Source: Oreohelix idahoensis
Taxonomy: Eukaryota; Mollusca; Gastropoda; Stylommatophora; Oreohelicidae
Length of the DNA stretch: 64,000 nucleotides
Assembly: GCA_024509875.1 (NCBI GenBank)
Contig: JAMPIV010004263.1
Location: 1 to 64,000 of the forward strand
Reading direction: 5' to 3'
The notes beneath the pieces are model-generated. The model saw nothing but the letters and a program-made list of their open reading frames with translations. It ran no database searches and was not told where the DNA came from. This document shows, piece after piece, positions 37,739 to 49,800 of this stretch (the first letter of the stretch is position 1; each line of letters opens with the position of its first letter). A program made the position numbers and the translations under genes.

Positions 37739-39961
37739 GATGAAGAACTGGATGCTACTAAACCGAGAGAATAAGAAGAAGAAAAGAAGGGGAACAAAAA
37801 AACTCTAAGCCGCTTTCGAGAAAAACACAAAATATAAATTACCTGAGATACCTCCTAACGTTATTAATTTGCTAACCTATCGCTGCTATTTTCTGGCAAT
37901 TACGGCTCTAAATGCAGGCGACTATGCCAACTAAATGGTAGGTCAGTTAACAACTAGAAGACTCTACTATTACTATCGGTAGAGACAAAAATAGTACAAA
38001 AAAATTATTTTATTTATTTTTTTTTTAAATTAAGGAGGAAAATTTCCCTTAAAAAAAATTACGTCTCCATGTAAAGTGGTAAATACTGGTGGTAGAAATG
38101 TAACACCATAATGTGTAGAGAGCTCCTTCACCTGGTAGAAGTGTTAAGTTAGGATCGAACAGGTGTAATGTTATTTAGGTCAGGTTACCCAAATGTTGAG
38201 GCGATGACAAGGTGTTGGTGATCCTAACTCAGGCGTTGTACATGTTATCAGATGTGTAGTAACCTAGCAGTACATACACGACATGATGGGTGAGTGAGTG
38301 GAATTGACGCGAATGTGTATAGATTCTTGACTGGTTCACAAAACTCTCACTCAACATGTAGAAGTCATTAATGTCGACTACAGCTGCCGTTTTCAATGAT
38401 TTATTGCGATACTAACACAAGGACGACGACATCAAGGTACATATTCAGTTGACAGATTCAGGACATCACAGGCATAGTCATGATATACAATATAACTGGC
38501 ATCAATGCATCATAGACGACTGCATATATAAACGTGCTGGAACCACCATCCTTTTCCAGCTACAGCCAAAATATATATATAGGAGATTAAATCAACTCTC
38601 CATTTCTGACCCCCAGCAAGACAAACATATCTTCTGGTGCACATCAGGCCGCGACATATGGCGGACCCCTTAAATGCAATGTCCTCTAAGTTTCCTTGGG
38701 TAGCAAAGTGTCAAACCTTGTCCCACGTGATACCGCCAGAGCAGCAGAATTCAACAAATAGATAATCCTTCGGGCATGCACCAACCCGATGCATATATAG
38801 ACATGGTGATTCGTGAGTTGAAATTCTAATGATAATAGACTCTTTCTCGCCCAGCGGAAAAGTCAGCAAGCAGGGAACAAAATGTCAATCATAAAACTGG
38901 CTACAAATAGAAATGATTTGAAGAGCAATTACCTTTCTTCAGAAATAAACACCACAACTCACTCGCCTCCAGGCGTTTAGAATCACATGGGGAAAACCAT
39001 CTGTAGATAACTTAACTACACAAAAGAGGACTTGCAGTTCCCGGCAAAAACTGATCACAGACACCAAACACGTCTGGATCCTATCGAAACCACTGCTTGA
39101 CTCCTTGAACGGAAGTCTTTCTTAACCAACTCCAAACTTGACACATGCGCAGTTAACGCTCGACCCCTGAGTTAAACTCAAGCGGGACGATGTTGAACAC
39201 ATACCAAGCAAACAATCTGACCAATTCGAGCCTTATATGGTCAGGGAATAAACATCGTCTCTGGTTGCAAACATTCCAAGAAAAGCTGACCTATTCGAGC
39301 CATATATGGATAGACAACCAGACATCGTTACTAATAATAGATCGCCAGGTTAAGAAACAAGAGAGGGTAACAACCATTGTAAAATACAACCTCAGAGAAC
39401 CATGGGTTATGCCCCTTTGGCTACAAATCCACCACATTAAAGTACACAAAAAAGACAAGTAAATTATAAGCATATTATCAACTCCGAAAAATCTGTGCGC
39501 AACACTCCACCACAAAGCTCGCCCGCCGAAGTCAGTTAAGAGAAGGGACGTTATTAACTAGATTTTTTTTTAAATCAGAATAAGCCGTCCTTTGCTTAGC
39601 TCAACTCTGCTAACTTCCAACCCTTTAGTGATTGATAAACAATTACTCGATCCAAAGGTTTTGCACAAAATTTATCATATGCCATATATTTGACACATAT
39701 TATTGTAAACAAGTTGTAAATAATTTTCTAATGCTGTGGAAAAACAAACTATAATTGTGTGTGGTTAAAACACCCTGTAACTAAGGTCGTTTGTCTAGGG
39801 GGATAAATTTTTTTATTTCCTTATCTCACAAGACAATCACACAACACACTCTATCTAACTGAAAAATTCAGATAAGATACCGTAACCGATGCTAGTCAAT
39901 TACTAGACCTGGCTCAGAATTCCGGCGAGCAACACATTATTGTGTATTGTACAGGATTCTA
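37739..39961 (-). other. 5' leader of Element 3
   Basis: About 2.2 kb between the primer site and gag has no supported ORF, only small chance frames (38449-38673, 39190-39462). Such a long leader is unusual for the group and could hide another insertion, but I see no boundary repeats. Confidence 0.5.
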
Positions 39962-39986
39962 GTTCAGTCCCGCGACGAGTCGCCCA
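39962..39986 (-). promoter_or_regulatory. Primer binding site of Element 3, tRNA-Arg-like
   Basis: Four bases inside the 5' LTR, the minus strand reads TGGGCGACTCGTCGCGGGAC then TGAAC. This resembles the complement of a tRNA-Arg 3' end (TGGCGACTCC...CGGGACTCGAAC) with a few small indels. The tRNA comparison is from memory. Confidence 0.6.
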
Positions 39987-39990
39987 TTAT

Positions 39991-42470
39991 TGTCGTAAGT
40001 TTTATAGATAGGCCTTATATTGTTATGGTCCCGATCGAGCAGAGGTGAGATGGTGAGAGCTATGTGAGAGAAAGGTGGAGAAATAGTCCTGTTTACGAGG
40101 ACTACAGGTGTAAGAAAAAATACTGTCTTGGATTGATTAATTGCTCAACCCGACCTATCTAGTACGACACACTTTAATGGAGGCGAATTTTCTCACTAGA
40201 TACTGATTTAAATACACTATCCTCTCGTACGCACACACAAACAATTTTGTGACATAAATACGTACATACGTAGAAACGAACAGGTAAACTATGGGTTCAC
40301 ATATAATGGGGCAGGGGAAGTTTTGACCGACACTAATAGCTTAAGGTTTATTAAGTTTATTATATCTTAAGAAAAAAATATAGATCACAACATAAAATAC
40401 ATCGTTATCATTACATCATGAATTATCGTTACATAAGAGAAAGAGACAAATTGTACTCTCGTAGACCCTCCCTCTGGAATTTGGAAAACTAGGAATGATC
40501 CAAGACGAAGTTGTTTACCCAAAAAAAATGAACAAAACAAAACAAATGATTAACAATGGGAATGGGGGAGTAGTCAGGACGGGTAGCAGGTAGGTCCTTA
40601 ATTTAACTATCCCGTGGCCCTTCAGACTTATTGAGAGATCGATAAAAGAGAAGGTGTTATATTAGTAGTAACTTAAGAAAATAAATTCTTTCGTTCCGTT
40701 CACGATTTACATACGTACCGTGAGCTCATGACATTCAGACTTACCCTCTGCCGACACTGCATACATCCATGGAATTTATCCAAAAAAAAACACAAATGTC
40801 TTTAAGACTATTACATGTCCTATTTGACCAGTTCAGCCCCAGAAAAACTCCGTCTAGGCAACTGCTAATTGTCTCGGAGATTTCGCTGAATTGGTGCGTT
40901 GATTATATTTTTCCTAGATGGGGTTATTCCCCTTTCGCACTGCAGGTATTTGGTGGGGTTAAGATTTTTTCTAGGTTTTCTGTCGTAGTGAAATGTGAAG
41001 ATATTATCACACATCGGAATGTTACTCCCTGACTTTTCTCTGAATGAAATAGCTGTAAATGTTCCCTGCATATTTGGTGTTAGGAACACTGCTTACTGTC
41101 AATTGGGTTTGATTAAAGAAAATTAGTGCTGTACGTTCTACCTCATCAGGTCAGGGAACTTTATAGGATTAATATAGAAAAATCTTCTGGCATTGTCCCG
41201 TTCCAGTTTTTAGGAGTTTTAACTCACTTTAACATTGAGAAGGTGGATCTAAAAGGGTCTCTCTAACATCAGATTTTTAACTGTCAATGTTGTTTGTATG
41301 TTCAGGAACATATAATTTGGGACGCCATAAGCCATTTGAACATGACTCTCTGTATAAATAAAAACCGTTGGATTGTCAAGGTATGACCACTTGTATAAAA
41401 AGAGAATATATAAAACAGGTAATTCTACTATAATTATTTCTAACACCCGCGTTTTAGGTAAGACCTGTAAAATCACTCTGATATTTAATTATTTATATTA
41501 AAAGAACTACACGAGTGACTAGCTAATGCATCGTTTTTTAACACTAGCTATGAACAGTTAACTACTCAAAATTTACGCAAGATGAAATAAAAATATATGG
41601 TTATTAAACAATTACGATCACCTAGCGTTTAAACTTATGTTGCACATCTATTACTCTGGAAATAGCGGATAGTTACATTCTTTGATTTACATCTGGGTTA
41701 TTTAATAGGTTTAAATTAACACAAAATCCAGTGAAATAAAATGAAGAAACTATTATTGAATCACTCAAAATTCTAATATATTTTACCGCAGCACACAGAA
41801 TGAATTCCCTCCAAGTATAGAGAAATCCCAAACAAAACTTGTAAGATTCAAATATAAGAGCTAGGTACTTCTTTCAACTGTCTGGCGCGAATGATAACTG
41901 CATTTTTCAGCGATACCAATATATAGTTAATGAATGAGAAATGATAGCCACATGCAACGTTTCTCGCCTCCCTTGATTGTAGGGAACTTTTCCATTAGCC
42001 CCGCCGATCAAAGCTCTACCTTTCCTCGTTCGTCTTCGTCCTACAGCGATTCCTAAACCCTCTTGACCAGTTCGCATGAAATGTCAACCGGAGGTGTTAA
42101 ATCGTTCTGCTCGTTCCTATGGACTACAACTGTATTTGATACTGACCGCTTGCCGTTTCCTCTTGGCAACGCCTTCTTGAAGGAGTGGCAGAAAAGAACG
42201 AGAAAATAGCTTGATTTCATAGATCTAGAGATAAGTCAGTAGGCGTGGCTAAACAAAAATTAAAGACAAAGCGATGTCCTGGCTGTCCGCTTGATAACTG
42301 TTGCATACTAATTATACCGCGTGGGGAAATCCACGTGGAAATGATGCATACTAATCAGAACGCGTGGGGATACCACGTTGGCGATAAAATTACAACAAAT
42401 CCAGGGCCCTGATGCTATTCAAGGGTACTTCTATTTAAGGGTAGCTTCTATTTTCATCCGCTCCATCACA
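39991..42470 (-). repeat. 5' LTR of Element 3 (2480 bp)
   Basis: It starts TGTCGTAAGTTTTATAG and ends CTCCATCACA, followed by GGCTC. It is longer than its partner by segments near 41818-41876 and 42052-42404. The second segment includes an imperfect tandem of GCATACTAAT...CGCGTGGGGA (42303-42385). Confidence 0.88.
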
Positions 42471-42475
42471 GGCTC
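42471..42475. repeat. Target site duplication GGCTC, right copy (Element 3)
   Basis: It is identical to 31455-31459, and removing the element rejoins the LINE B reading frame across a single GGCTC. Confidence 0.9.
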
Positions 42476-42897
42476 TGAGACATGGATATCAACAAAGACA
42501 ACAACCAAAAAGCTACAGACTTTCATAAATTGGTGCTTGCATAGAATAGATGGACTAAAATGGTATGACAAGGTTTCCAACGTGGAACTGAGGACAAGAA
42601 CTAGACAAGTGCCAGTGGAACAAGAGATGAGAAGAAGACAATGGCGATGGATAGGACACACACTGAGGAAACTTGTTGATAGCATTACAAGGCAGTCCTT
42701 GTTCTGAAATCCTCAGGGCAAGAGAGGCAGAGGTAGATCAAGAAGCATATGGAGAAGAGAACTTGAAACAGAGGTGAAAATGGTAAGGAGAACGTGGAAA
42801 GAACTTGAGATGATGGCACGAGACAGGAGGACTTGGCATGTGTTTGTTGAAGGCCTATGCTCCTTTGGGAGTGGAGGGTTATGAATGAATGAATGAC
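42471..42897 (+). pseudogene. LINE family B, C-terminal part and 3' tail
   Basis: It continues the protein broken at 31459: SETWISTKTTTKKLQTFINW, then a block ending RRRQWRWIGHTLRK near 42670. After a shift comes GKRGRGRSRSIWRRELE, ending LCSFGSGGL at about 42880. This C-terminal region, with a WxWIGHTLRK motif, is typical of one large RTE-like LINE group. The element ends in an ATGA tetranucleotide tail (about 42884-42897), a normal non-LTR 3' end. Confidence 0.8.
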
Positions 42898-43440
42898 TCA
42901 TGCTATACAGAGCTTCTACAAGTCTTGCAGAAATTACGTGAGGACAGCAAACCATAAGTCAGAAGAGTTCCTGACCACCACTGGTGTAAGACAATGTGGT
43001 ATCCTGTCACCTTATCTTTTCATACTCCTCATGGATGATGTTATCAAGTCATGTAAGGAGAGAACAAGAAAGTATTTAGTGGGGTACTAGAAGATAAGAC
43101 AGATCTGTATTTCAGAGCTGGCATTTGCTGATGGTGTTGCCCTGATTGCTAAATCAGAGACACATCTTCAATCCAATCTGAAAGTCTGGAAGGAAGAGCT
43201 GGAGAAGAGAGGGATGGTCATAAGGAACTCTAAAACAAAATCCATGGTGATATCACGAGAAGAAAGACGACATCAGATTAAGCTGGGAGAACAGGTCGAC
43301 CACTTTAAATACCTTGGAGCTATTATAGACCTAAAGGGAGGCATCACAGAAGAATTGGCCACTCGAAAAGCAGCTGCTGAGAGACTTTTTTCATGCCATA
43401 AATCGAGGATTCCTCAGCAAGAGAGAGGTTGCTAATGTGG
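42894..43440 (+). pseudogene. LINE family A RT fragment
   Basis: The block reads IQSFYKSCRNYVRTANH and TTTGVRQCGILSPYLFILLM, followed by a stop at about 43088. It then continues ELAFADGVALIAKSETHLQS and KVWKEELEKRGMV, through FKYLGAIIDLKGGITEELAT. The catalytic FADD box reads FADG, so the second Asp is lost, and GVRQG is altered to GVRQC. The fragment starts abruptly at the tail of LINE B and fades out after KREV-like codons near 43435. It is inactive. Confidence 0.8.
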
Positions 43441-43795
43441 TAAGTTGGGATTATATAACTATTTATAGGGGGCTTAGTGTACTGACTGAGATCAGCTGTG
43501 AAGGTATCTGTATCTAATATGTGTGGTGTGTTACAGATGACCTTACTTTGCTACCACATTTAGACCTCAATCAGACTTATTCTGGAATAATGTGATGACT
43601 ACGTTGAATGTCTAGGGTTATGATATTGATAAAGTGTAAGTTCACAACAACAACTACAGACAAATAAAAACTTTATTTAAGATTCACAACACTTTACACC
43701 ACTATGACAAGCACATACCTATAACACTCTAGAAGACTAGCTTAAGTAAGTCAAGTGTTAACTTTTAAATTATGTATTAATTTCTTTCAAGAATA
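43441..43795. other. Unassigned sequence left of Element 2
   Basis: No recognised gene is present. It is AT-rich and contains one AATAAA-type motif near 43662. Confidence 0.4.
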
Positions 43796-43800
43796 GATAT
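43796..43800. repeat. Target site duplication GATAT, left copy (Element 2)
   Basis: It matches GATAT at 59594-59598 immediately after the right LTR. Note that the bases just inside the left LTR also happen to read GATAT. Confidence 0.92.
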
Positions 43801-44427
43801 TGTGGTGTCGGCCCATGCACACCACATGTTAGATTTATTGAGTTTGAGTTAGTGCTGATAAATGCGGCACTATTTGGGATATTTATTGAAAATGAGGCGC
43901 ACCGGAAAATGACGTCAGAGTTTGTGTTGATATGTGTAAGGCCAAGGTGAAGTAAAACCTTGCACTTTGTGACAGCTGTGGTTTTTGGCTGTGTTTTCTT
44001 TTTAAGTTCCAGTATGGACCTACTATGAAGTGTGTACCTCCTGACAGGAGAGGGTTTGTACAAGAGCATGAATACTCTTGAATTAAAAGTAATATGTACG
44101 GAGAAAATTAATAAATAAGGATTAATCATGAATAACGAGTATGCATGCTACAAAGAATTTCAGTTATTAAAAGATGTCGAATTCGTTTTTAAAAGAAGAC
44201 TGTTTTAGTTCCTCATTGGTCAGGTAGAGAACCTGTATGCGTGTTGTGATAGAGGGAACAAAACTATGAAAAGTGAGAGATTTTACCCGGGATGTAACGG
44301 GATAACGAGCAGTACTATGAGCGACCGCTGGAGCAATCAAATATATATTAACTGTGGACAGGGGTAGCAATGTATCTATAATAATAATAAACGAACGCAA
44401 AATATATTCGAACGGCGCCCCACCACA
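43801..44427 (+). repeat. 5' LTR of Element 2 (627 bp)
   Basis: It begins TGTGGTGTCGGCCC and ends GGCGCCCCACCACA. AATAAA at 44110-44115 is a likely polyadenylation signal. It differs from the 3' LTR at about four bases (for example GTAAGG against GTATGG, and GACAGG against GACTGG). Confidence 0.95.
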
Positions 44428-44431
44428 GATA

Positions 44432-44459
44432 TGGGGGCTGTCGTCCGTTGGATTTGAAG
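44432..44459 (+). promoter_or_regulatory. Primer binding site of Element 2, tRNA-Pro-like
   Basis: TGGGGGCTGTCGTCCGTTGG then ATTTGAA begins four bases after the LTR. It matches the complement of the tRNA-Pro 3' end (as used by murine leukaemia viruses) if two 2-nt insertions, GT and TT, are allowed. The spacing fits a minus-strand primer site. Confidence 0.7.
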
Positions 44460-45041
44460 GACATTTGAAGGTTGCTCAGGCTATTGGCAGACAGAGTTCT
44501 ATGCTGGGACAATATCGGGAATTTTGATCAATCTATCGCTGTTCAACAATGAACATTTTATGCAGAGACAGCTGTTGGAATGCAACTTTGTGCAGACATG
44601 AAATTTACAATATTCGTATACTAGGTCATGCCCAGACCTGGTACCTCACTTGAGGATCAGAAAAAACATTATATCCATGATGAAATCGTTCACGCTGATT
44701 TACCATGAGAGGGATGCTATACCAATCTGACGAATATCTTCACGGGAGAAATATGAATCTGGGATTTTACGAGGAGGTCGTTTCGCTGGACAAGTGGACT
44801 CGGAAGTAATAGATCAAACCGTTAGGACATTGACAAGGTCACCTCATCAGTTTAGTGGGTCACTCGTTGGAAAATAACATTTTGTCTCTATCATTATATA
44901 TTGACACTATCTCTACAATGTGTCTCACACGAGTAAAGGTCGGACATTCCTATTGAACTGAATACTCAGTGAACGATTTACGAGAACGTCTTCATATTTC
45001 GTCATCATGGTTGCTGATTACTACATTATAAGATTACTATA
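44460..45041 (+). other. Element 2 leader, upstream part
   Basis: This is non-coding sequence between the primer site and the nested copy B. It resumes at 54356. No gene is seen. Confidence 0.7.
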
Positions 45042-46120
45042 TGATGCGTGATGCCATATGATGATGGATGGTATCCGCATGTCTGGTTTTGTGTAGTGTG
45101 TAGATGTGTTCAGTCAAAACAATGTTCATACAACAATAACAGGGCAATCCACATAGGACGTCAGTAAACTCACGACGTATAAAGTCAATGAGTCTTGAAA
45201 CAGCCGTTGACGTTTTTCTTCATTATTTATTGTGGACGCCACAGTGACAAAATGGTTACGCAAATGTGTAGGCACATCAAACAGTCATTATCACAGCAAC
45301 ATTCAATACAGCAATAGACGGTAGACAGCATTACAATGATGAGTCAGATGCATGTTATATTTCATAGTGCTGTAAATGTAGTCAGGTGGAAAACTCCATC
45401 CTTTTCTATAACAGCCAGGAGATAACCAGATGTATGAGATCAGTTCCCTCTCCTTAATCTGACTTCAGCAAGACAGACACGTCTGCCGAAGTATAAATAA
45501 TGTCCACAAAAATATCCTCTAGATAATAAAGGTTTTCCAAACCTAATTCATTTAACAAAGTAGCAAGTAATGGTCCTTGGTACATGCATCAACCGATGCA
45601 GTACAATGCAGCGACATGTGAGCTAGGAAAACATCTCGTGGCGACGACTTTCGGAGACAGGCTATGAATCGAAATCGCTCACGACCCAAAATCGATAGAG
45701 TTAATGAAAAAGTCAATTTACCTTGCTTTCATGAAATACACAGAAATATCACGCCTCCCGACATGTGGGAAAACACTAGAGGTATTATCTCGAATAAACG
45801 AAATATCCATTAAGAGGACTACACATCCCTGACAGAACAAAAAATAGCGGAGATCCCCTCTTCAACGAGGCATCTCTTTCGCCATTCCAAATCGCTCACT
45901 CCACTAGTCGTGGGCGGAAACCGATCGACCAAACAACAAGACAAGTCATGCGCAGTCCAGCGCAAAAATGACCACAGCTCAAACTTAACTGCATTCGATA
46001 CCAACGCGAGAAGACAAATGCTTACCGAGAAAGTGACTATAAATTCCAAGCAGTTGTTGCCCTTGCGTTATAAAACAGACATTGAAACAAAACGATGTTG
46101 CGAGAATTTATCACGCAACA
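45042..46120 (-). repeat. 3' LTR of copy B (1079 bp)
   Basis: It is a direct repeat of 53275-54355 with four small differences. The TTTATT at 45226-45231 is AATAAA on the element strand. The frames inside it (45819-46049, 45910-46194) are not genes. Confidence 0.95.
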
Positions 46121-46138
46121 TATCACCACCTCCTCCCG
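46121..46138 (-). promoter_or_regulatory. Polypurine tract of copy B
   Basis: The element strand reads ATCGGGAGGAGGTGGTGA followed by two bases and the LTR start TGTTGCG. It is the expected plus-strand priming site and is identical in copy A (6690-6704). Confidence 0.75.
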
Positions 46139-46870
46139 ATAAAAAAAAAATGTGGAACATATTTTTTTTTTCAATATCAAAGAGCAAGCGATAAGCGGCT
46201 CAAAACGCACGAATTATGCGCTGATAATTAATTAAATTGCCAAACAATAGGCTAATTATAGAGTGTCTGGTGAGGATATACCTCAACAGAAAAATAAATA
46301 TGTCTCAAAAAATATTCACATCGGGGAGGTGTCACCAACACACATCACGTTAGCATGTAAACACAATATACGTATGCAAGTTACTATAATCATCATTAAA
46401 CAGCATACTCTAATATTGTCTTTAAAAATGGATGTACAAATCTGATAGGAAAATTTAAATAGTACATTCTTTGACATGTAATGACATAAGTACATAGTAA
46501 AGTTAAACTACATGACGATCCAGGATATATGCTCTGGTATTCCGAGGGTAAGTACACAATCTAGAACTCGTAAGGTAAGTCCTCAGCTCAACAATGACAT
46601 TCTGAGAAAGTACAAGCAATATAATGCTAATTAATAACTAATATGCTTCATAAGGTACAATACATTATTAATAATTGTGGCTGTTTAGTAAACTAACGGC
46701 CCTTATATTAACTACTCAGTCCTCCTCTATCATCTTAAAAAACGAACAGAAGAAGATGACAACAAAGCACGATAGTGTGTACATATAAAGTAAGTACAGA
46801 TGTGCTAATCTATTGTAGAAATATAGGTGTGTTATGACTCTGTAATATATAGAAATATAGGACAGAAGTA
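46139..46870 (-). other. 3' untranslated region of copy B
   Basis: About 730 bp lie between the pol stop and the polypurine tract. No sense ORF is present. A 60-codon antisense frame (46263-46445, plus) is also present in copy A, with a couple of changes. Confidence 0.7.
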
Positions 46871-49800
46871 TTAGTTGGAGTCATGTGGGCATCTAGACAA
46901 AATGTCAGCCATCACATTATCCGCACCACGGATAGCTCGTACCGTGAAGTGAAAAGGTTGAAGAGCTATAGCATATCGAGTGGATCTCGAACTCTTCAAA
47001 TTCTTAGTCTGAATAGCTGTAAGAGCTTTCTGATCAGTCTCTAGAATGAAATGTGCGCCCAGGAGGAATCTTTGTAGTTTTAGAATTGACCAAACCATCG
47101 CTAACAACTCACGGTCTAAAACCGAGTAGTTCCTCTCTGCCGCATTTAGTTTTCTAGAAATGTACATAACAGGATGCAGAGTATTTGCATATTCTTGCAT
47201 CAGTGCTGCTCCAATCCCAGTGGATGAAGCATCACTCCGAAGAACAAAAGTCCTATCAAGAGTAGGTAATCTTAAGATGGGAGGAGAAGAAAATATATTC
47301 TTGATTTGGTCTAGTGAAGATTGGCATTCTTCAGACCAACGGACCAGATTAGGCGAACCTTTCTTCAACAATGTTGAGAGAGGTGCCATGATCGAAGATA
47401 AATTTGGAATAAATCTCCCATAAAATTGAATTAAACCTAAGAGACTCCTAACTTGTTTCTTCGTTTTAGGAACAGAGATGTTCAGTATTTTGGAAGTATT
47501 GTGGTCTTCTGTCTTCAAGAGACCATGACCACCACGATGACCCAGGAAAGAGATTTCACCAAAACCAACAAAAGCTTTAGAAGGTTTTGCTGTCAAATTA
47601 TTCTCACGTAGAGTGGACAGTAAGTCATATAACCCTAAATAGTGATCTTCCCAGGTATCACTGAAGAGACAGATGTCATCTAAGTATGCGATGACATCCG
47701 AACGATGTGACAGAATTCGACGCATCATGCGAACGAAAGTGGCAGGAGCGTTCATGAGACCAAAAGGCATAACATTCCATTGAAATAGACCCCTAGGTGT
47801 AGAAAAAGCAGTAAGAGGTTTGGCATGCTCTGCTAAAGGCACTTGCCAATAACCTTTAGACAAGTCAAGTTTAGTGAAGAATCTAGAATTAGAAAGTCTA
47901 ATCAGTAGATCTTCTAACAAAGGCATCGGTTCAGCGTCGAACTTTGTGACCTGATTCAATTTGCGATAATCAACGCAAATTCGTATGTTCTTATCCTTCT
48001 TCCGGACAATAACCATGGAAGAAGAATATGGTGAAGTCGATGGTTCAATTATATTTAATTGAATCATTTCATCCAATTCCTTTTCCACTTGCGACTGAAA
48101 GTGTATAGGAATAGGATACGGCCTAACCCTAATTGGATTATTGTCGGTAAGAATTATGTCATGTTCTATGACATCTGTGTGTCCAGGAATGTCAGTGAGA
48201 ACATCCTGAAATGTTTGTAACATCGACGAGACTTGTCGATGTTCGTCACCAGAAAGATTAGGAGAAACAGAAACGTTTTTCCAAGATTCCGTAGAATGTA
48301 ATGGAACCACTGGAAGGGGAAGGTTGACATCAGAGAAGGTAGCTTCCTCATCCTGAATGACAGACAGGGATGAATAATGACCGTGAGGTGCAGGAGCATC
48401 ATCCGTTGCCTGGAAAATAGGCAGCAAATAGTCCGGACGTTCGTGAAATTCCGAAAGCATGTTTATGTGGAAAGTTTTATGCTTTCCATCAATATCGACC
48501 ACATAGTCAACATCGGAAATCCGAGAGACTATTGCATACGGACCTTTCCATGCAATAAGAAGTCTATTTTCCCTACTGGGGAGTAGGACGAATGCTTTGT
48601 CACCTGGACAAAGTTGTCGTAGACATCTATTCTTGTTAGCAAACTGTCTTGCCTTCTCTTTAGCAATTTCTGATGAAGCAGTTGCTAGCTTACATGCCTC
48701 AATGATCTTTTGTCTAAGAGCAATGACATACTCATATGAGGATTGAGTTTCATCGCTAATATCATCGGCAGTGATGAGATCGTGTAATAAAGACATAGGG
48801 CCGCGTGGACGCGCGCCAAAGACAAGTTCGAAGGGAGAAAATCCTGTGTGTTCATTAGGGACTTCTCTATAGGCAAAGAGAGCCGCGGGTAAAACCCTGT
48901 CCCAATCTTGAGGATGATCTTCAGTTATCTTACCAAGCAAAGTCTTGAGCGTTCTATTCAGACGCTCAATTAACCCATTAGACATAGGATGGTAGATACT
49001 ACTGAGAGATCGTTCAATATGTAAGGTAGACATTACCTGTGACATAGTGTCAGATATGAGTTGAGTGCCATGGTCTGACAATATTTCTCTGGGGAACCCC
49101 AAGCGAGAAAATATCAACCAAAGAGCATCTGCGATATCTGTAGTAGATATGCTCTTAAGAGGAATAGCCTCTGGCCAACGTGTGCACATATCGACACATG
49201 TAAGGATAAACTGATGTCCTCTGGCCGACTTGACCTTAAAAGGGCCAATAATATCTATGGCCATTTTCTGAAACGGCCGAATAGGAATGTCAGCAGCCTG
49301 GATAGGCGCAGCATGTCGTGGTCCTCTAGATTTGACCTCCTGACATACCTTGCATGATCGGCAGTAAATACGAATGTCCTTATTGACAAAAGGCCAAAAG
49401 AAAGCCGCAAGGACTCTCGACTTCGTACGGGAAAAACCCATATGTCCAGCACATTGCGAGTCATGAGCATGTTGTAATATTTGGACTCTCATGCTCTTGG
49501 GAACAAGAATTTGCGAATGTGCCGACGTAGTCGAATCTTGTACCATACGTACAAGTACGCCGTTTCTCATTGCAATCCAAGATTTTCTATTTGTATCCTG
49601 ATTCGGATCACCTTTCTTCGCAAGAACGAAGAATTTTTTTAAAGAAGGATCTTCTTCTTGCAATTTTATGAAAGAGTCACGAGTGATTACTAAGTGACTA
49701 TCTTGGCTATCAACTTCATTATCACTATTCAGTGAAGTTTCGGGTGTTTGTAGAGCTTGTGCTCTTGTAACCACTGCATTTGTAGCTTGCATGTTATTAT

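Larger units (their letters stand above)
31460..42470 (-). mobile_element. Element 3: Ty3/gypsy element with INT before RT (Gmr1-like order), decayed
   Basis: It is bounded by direct repeats beginning TGTCGTAA and ending CCATCACA, flanked by a perfect GGCTC duplication and inserted in LINE family B. On the minus strand the order is 5' LTR (39991-42470), primer site, ~2.2 kb leader, gag (37738-36840), protease, integrase, RT, RNase H, 3' LTR (31460-33567). Its 11.0 kb length is large, mostly because of the LTRs. Integrase lies upstream of RT, so it belongs with the Gmr1-like group. Sequence similarity to copy B and Element 2 is low, so it is a separate lineage. Frameshifts, an in-frame stop in RT and LTR indels show that it is old and inactive. 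Confidence 0.9.

Noticed and set aside
37412..37774. 120-codon Leu/Phe/Cys-rich plus-strand frame
   Set aside because: It is antisense to the coiled coil of Element 3 gag.
43801..44427. Left LTR of Element 2 as a solo LTR, because GATAT follows it as well as precedes it
   Set aside because: The following bases continue into a tRNA-Pro-like primer site, and the right LTR has the matching GATAT, so the full element explains it better.
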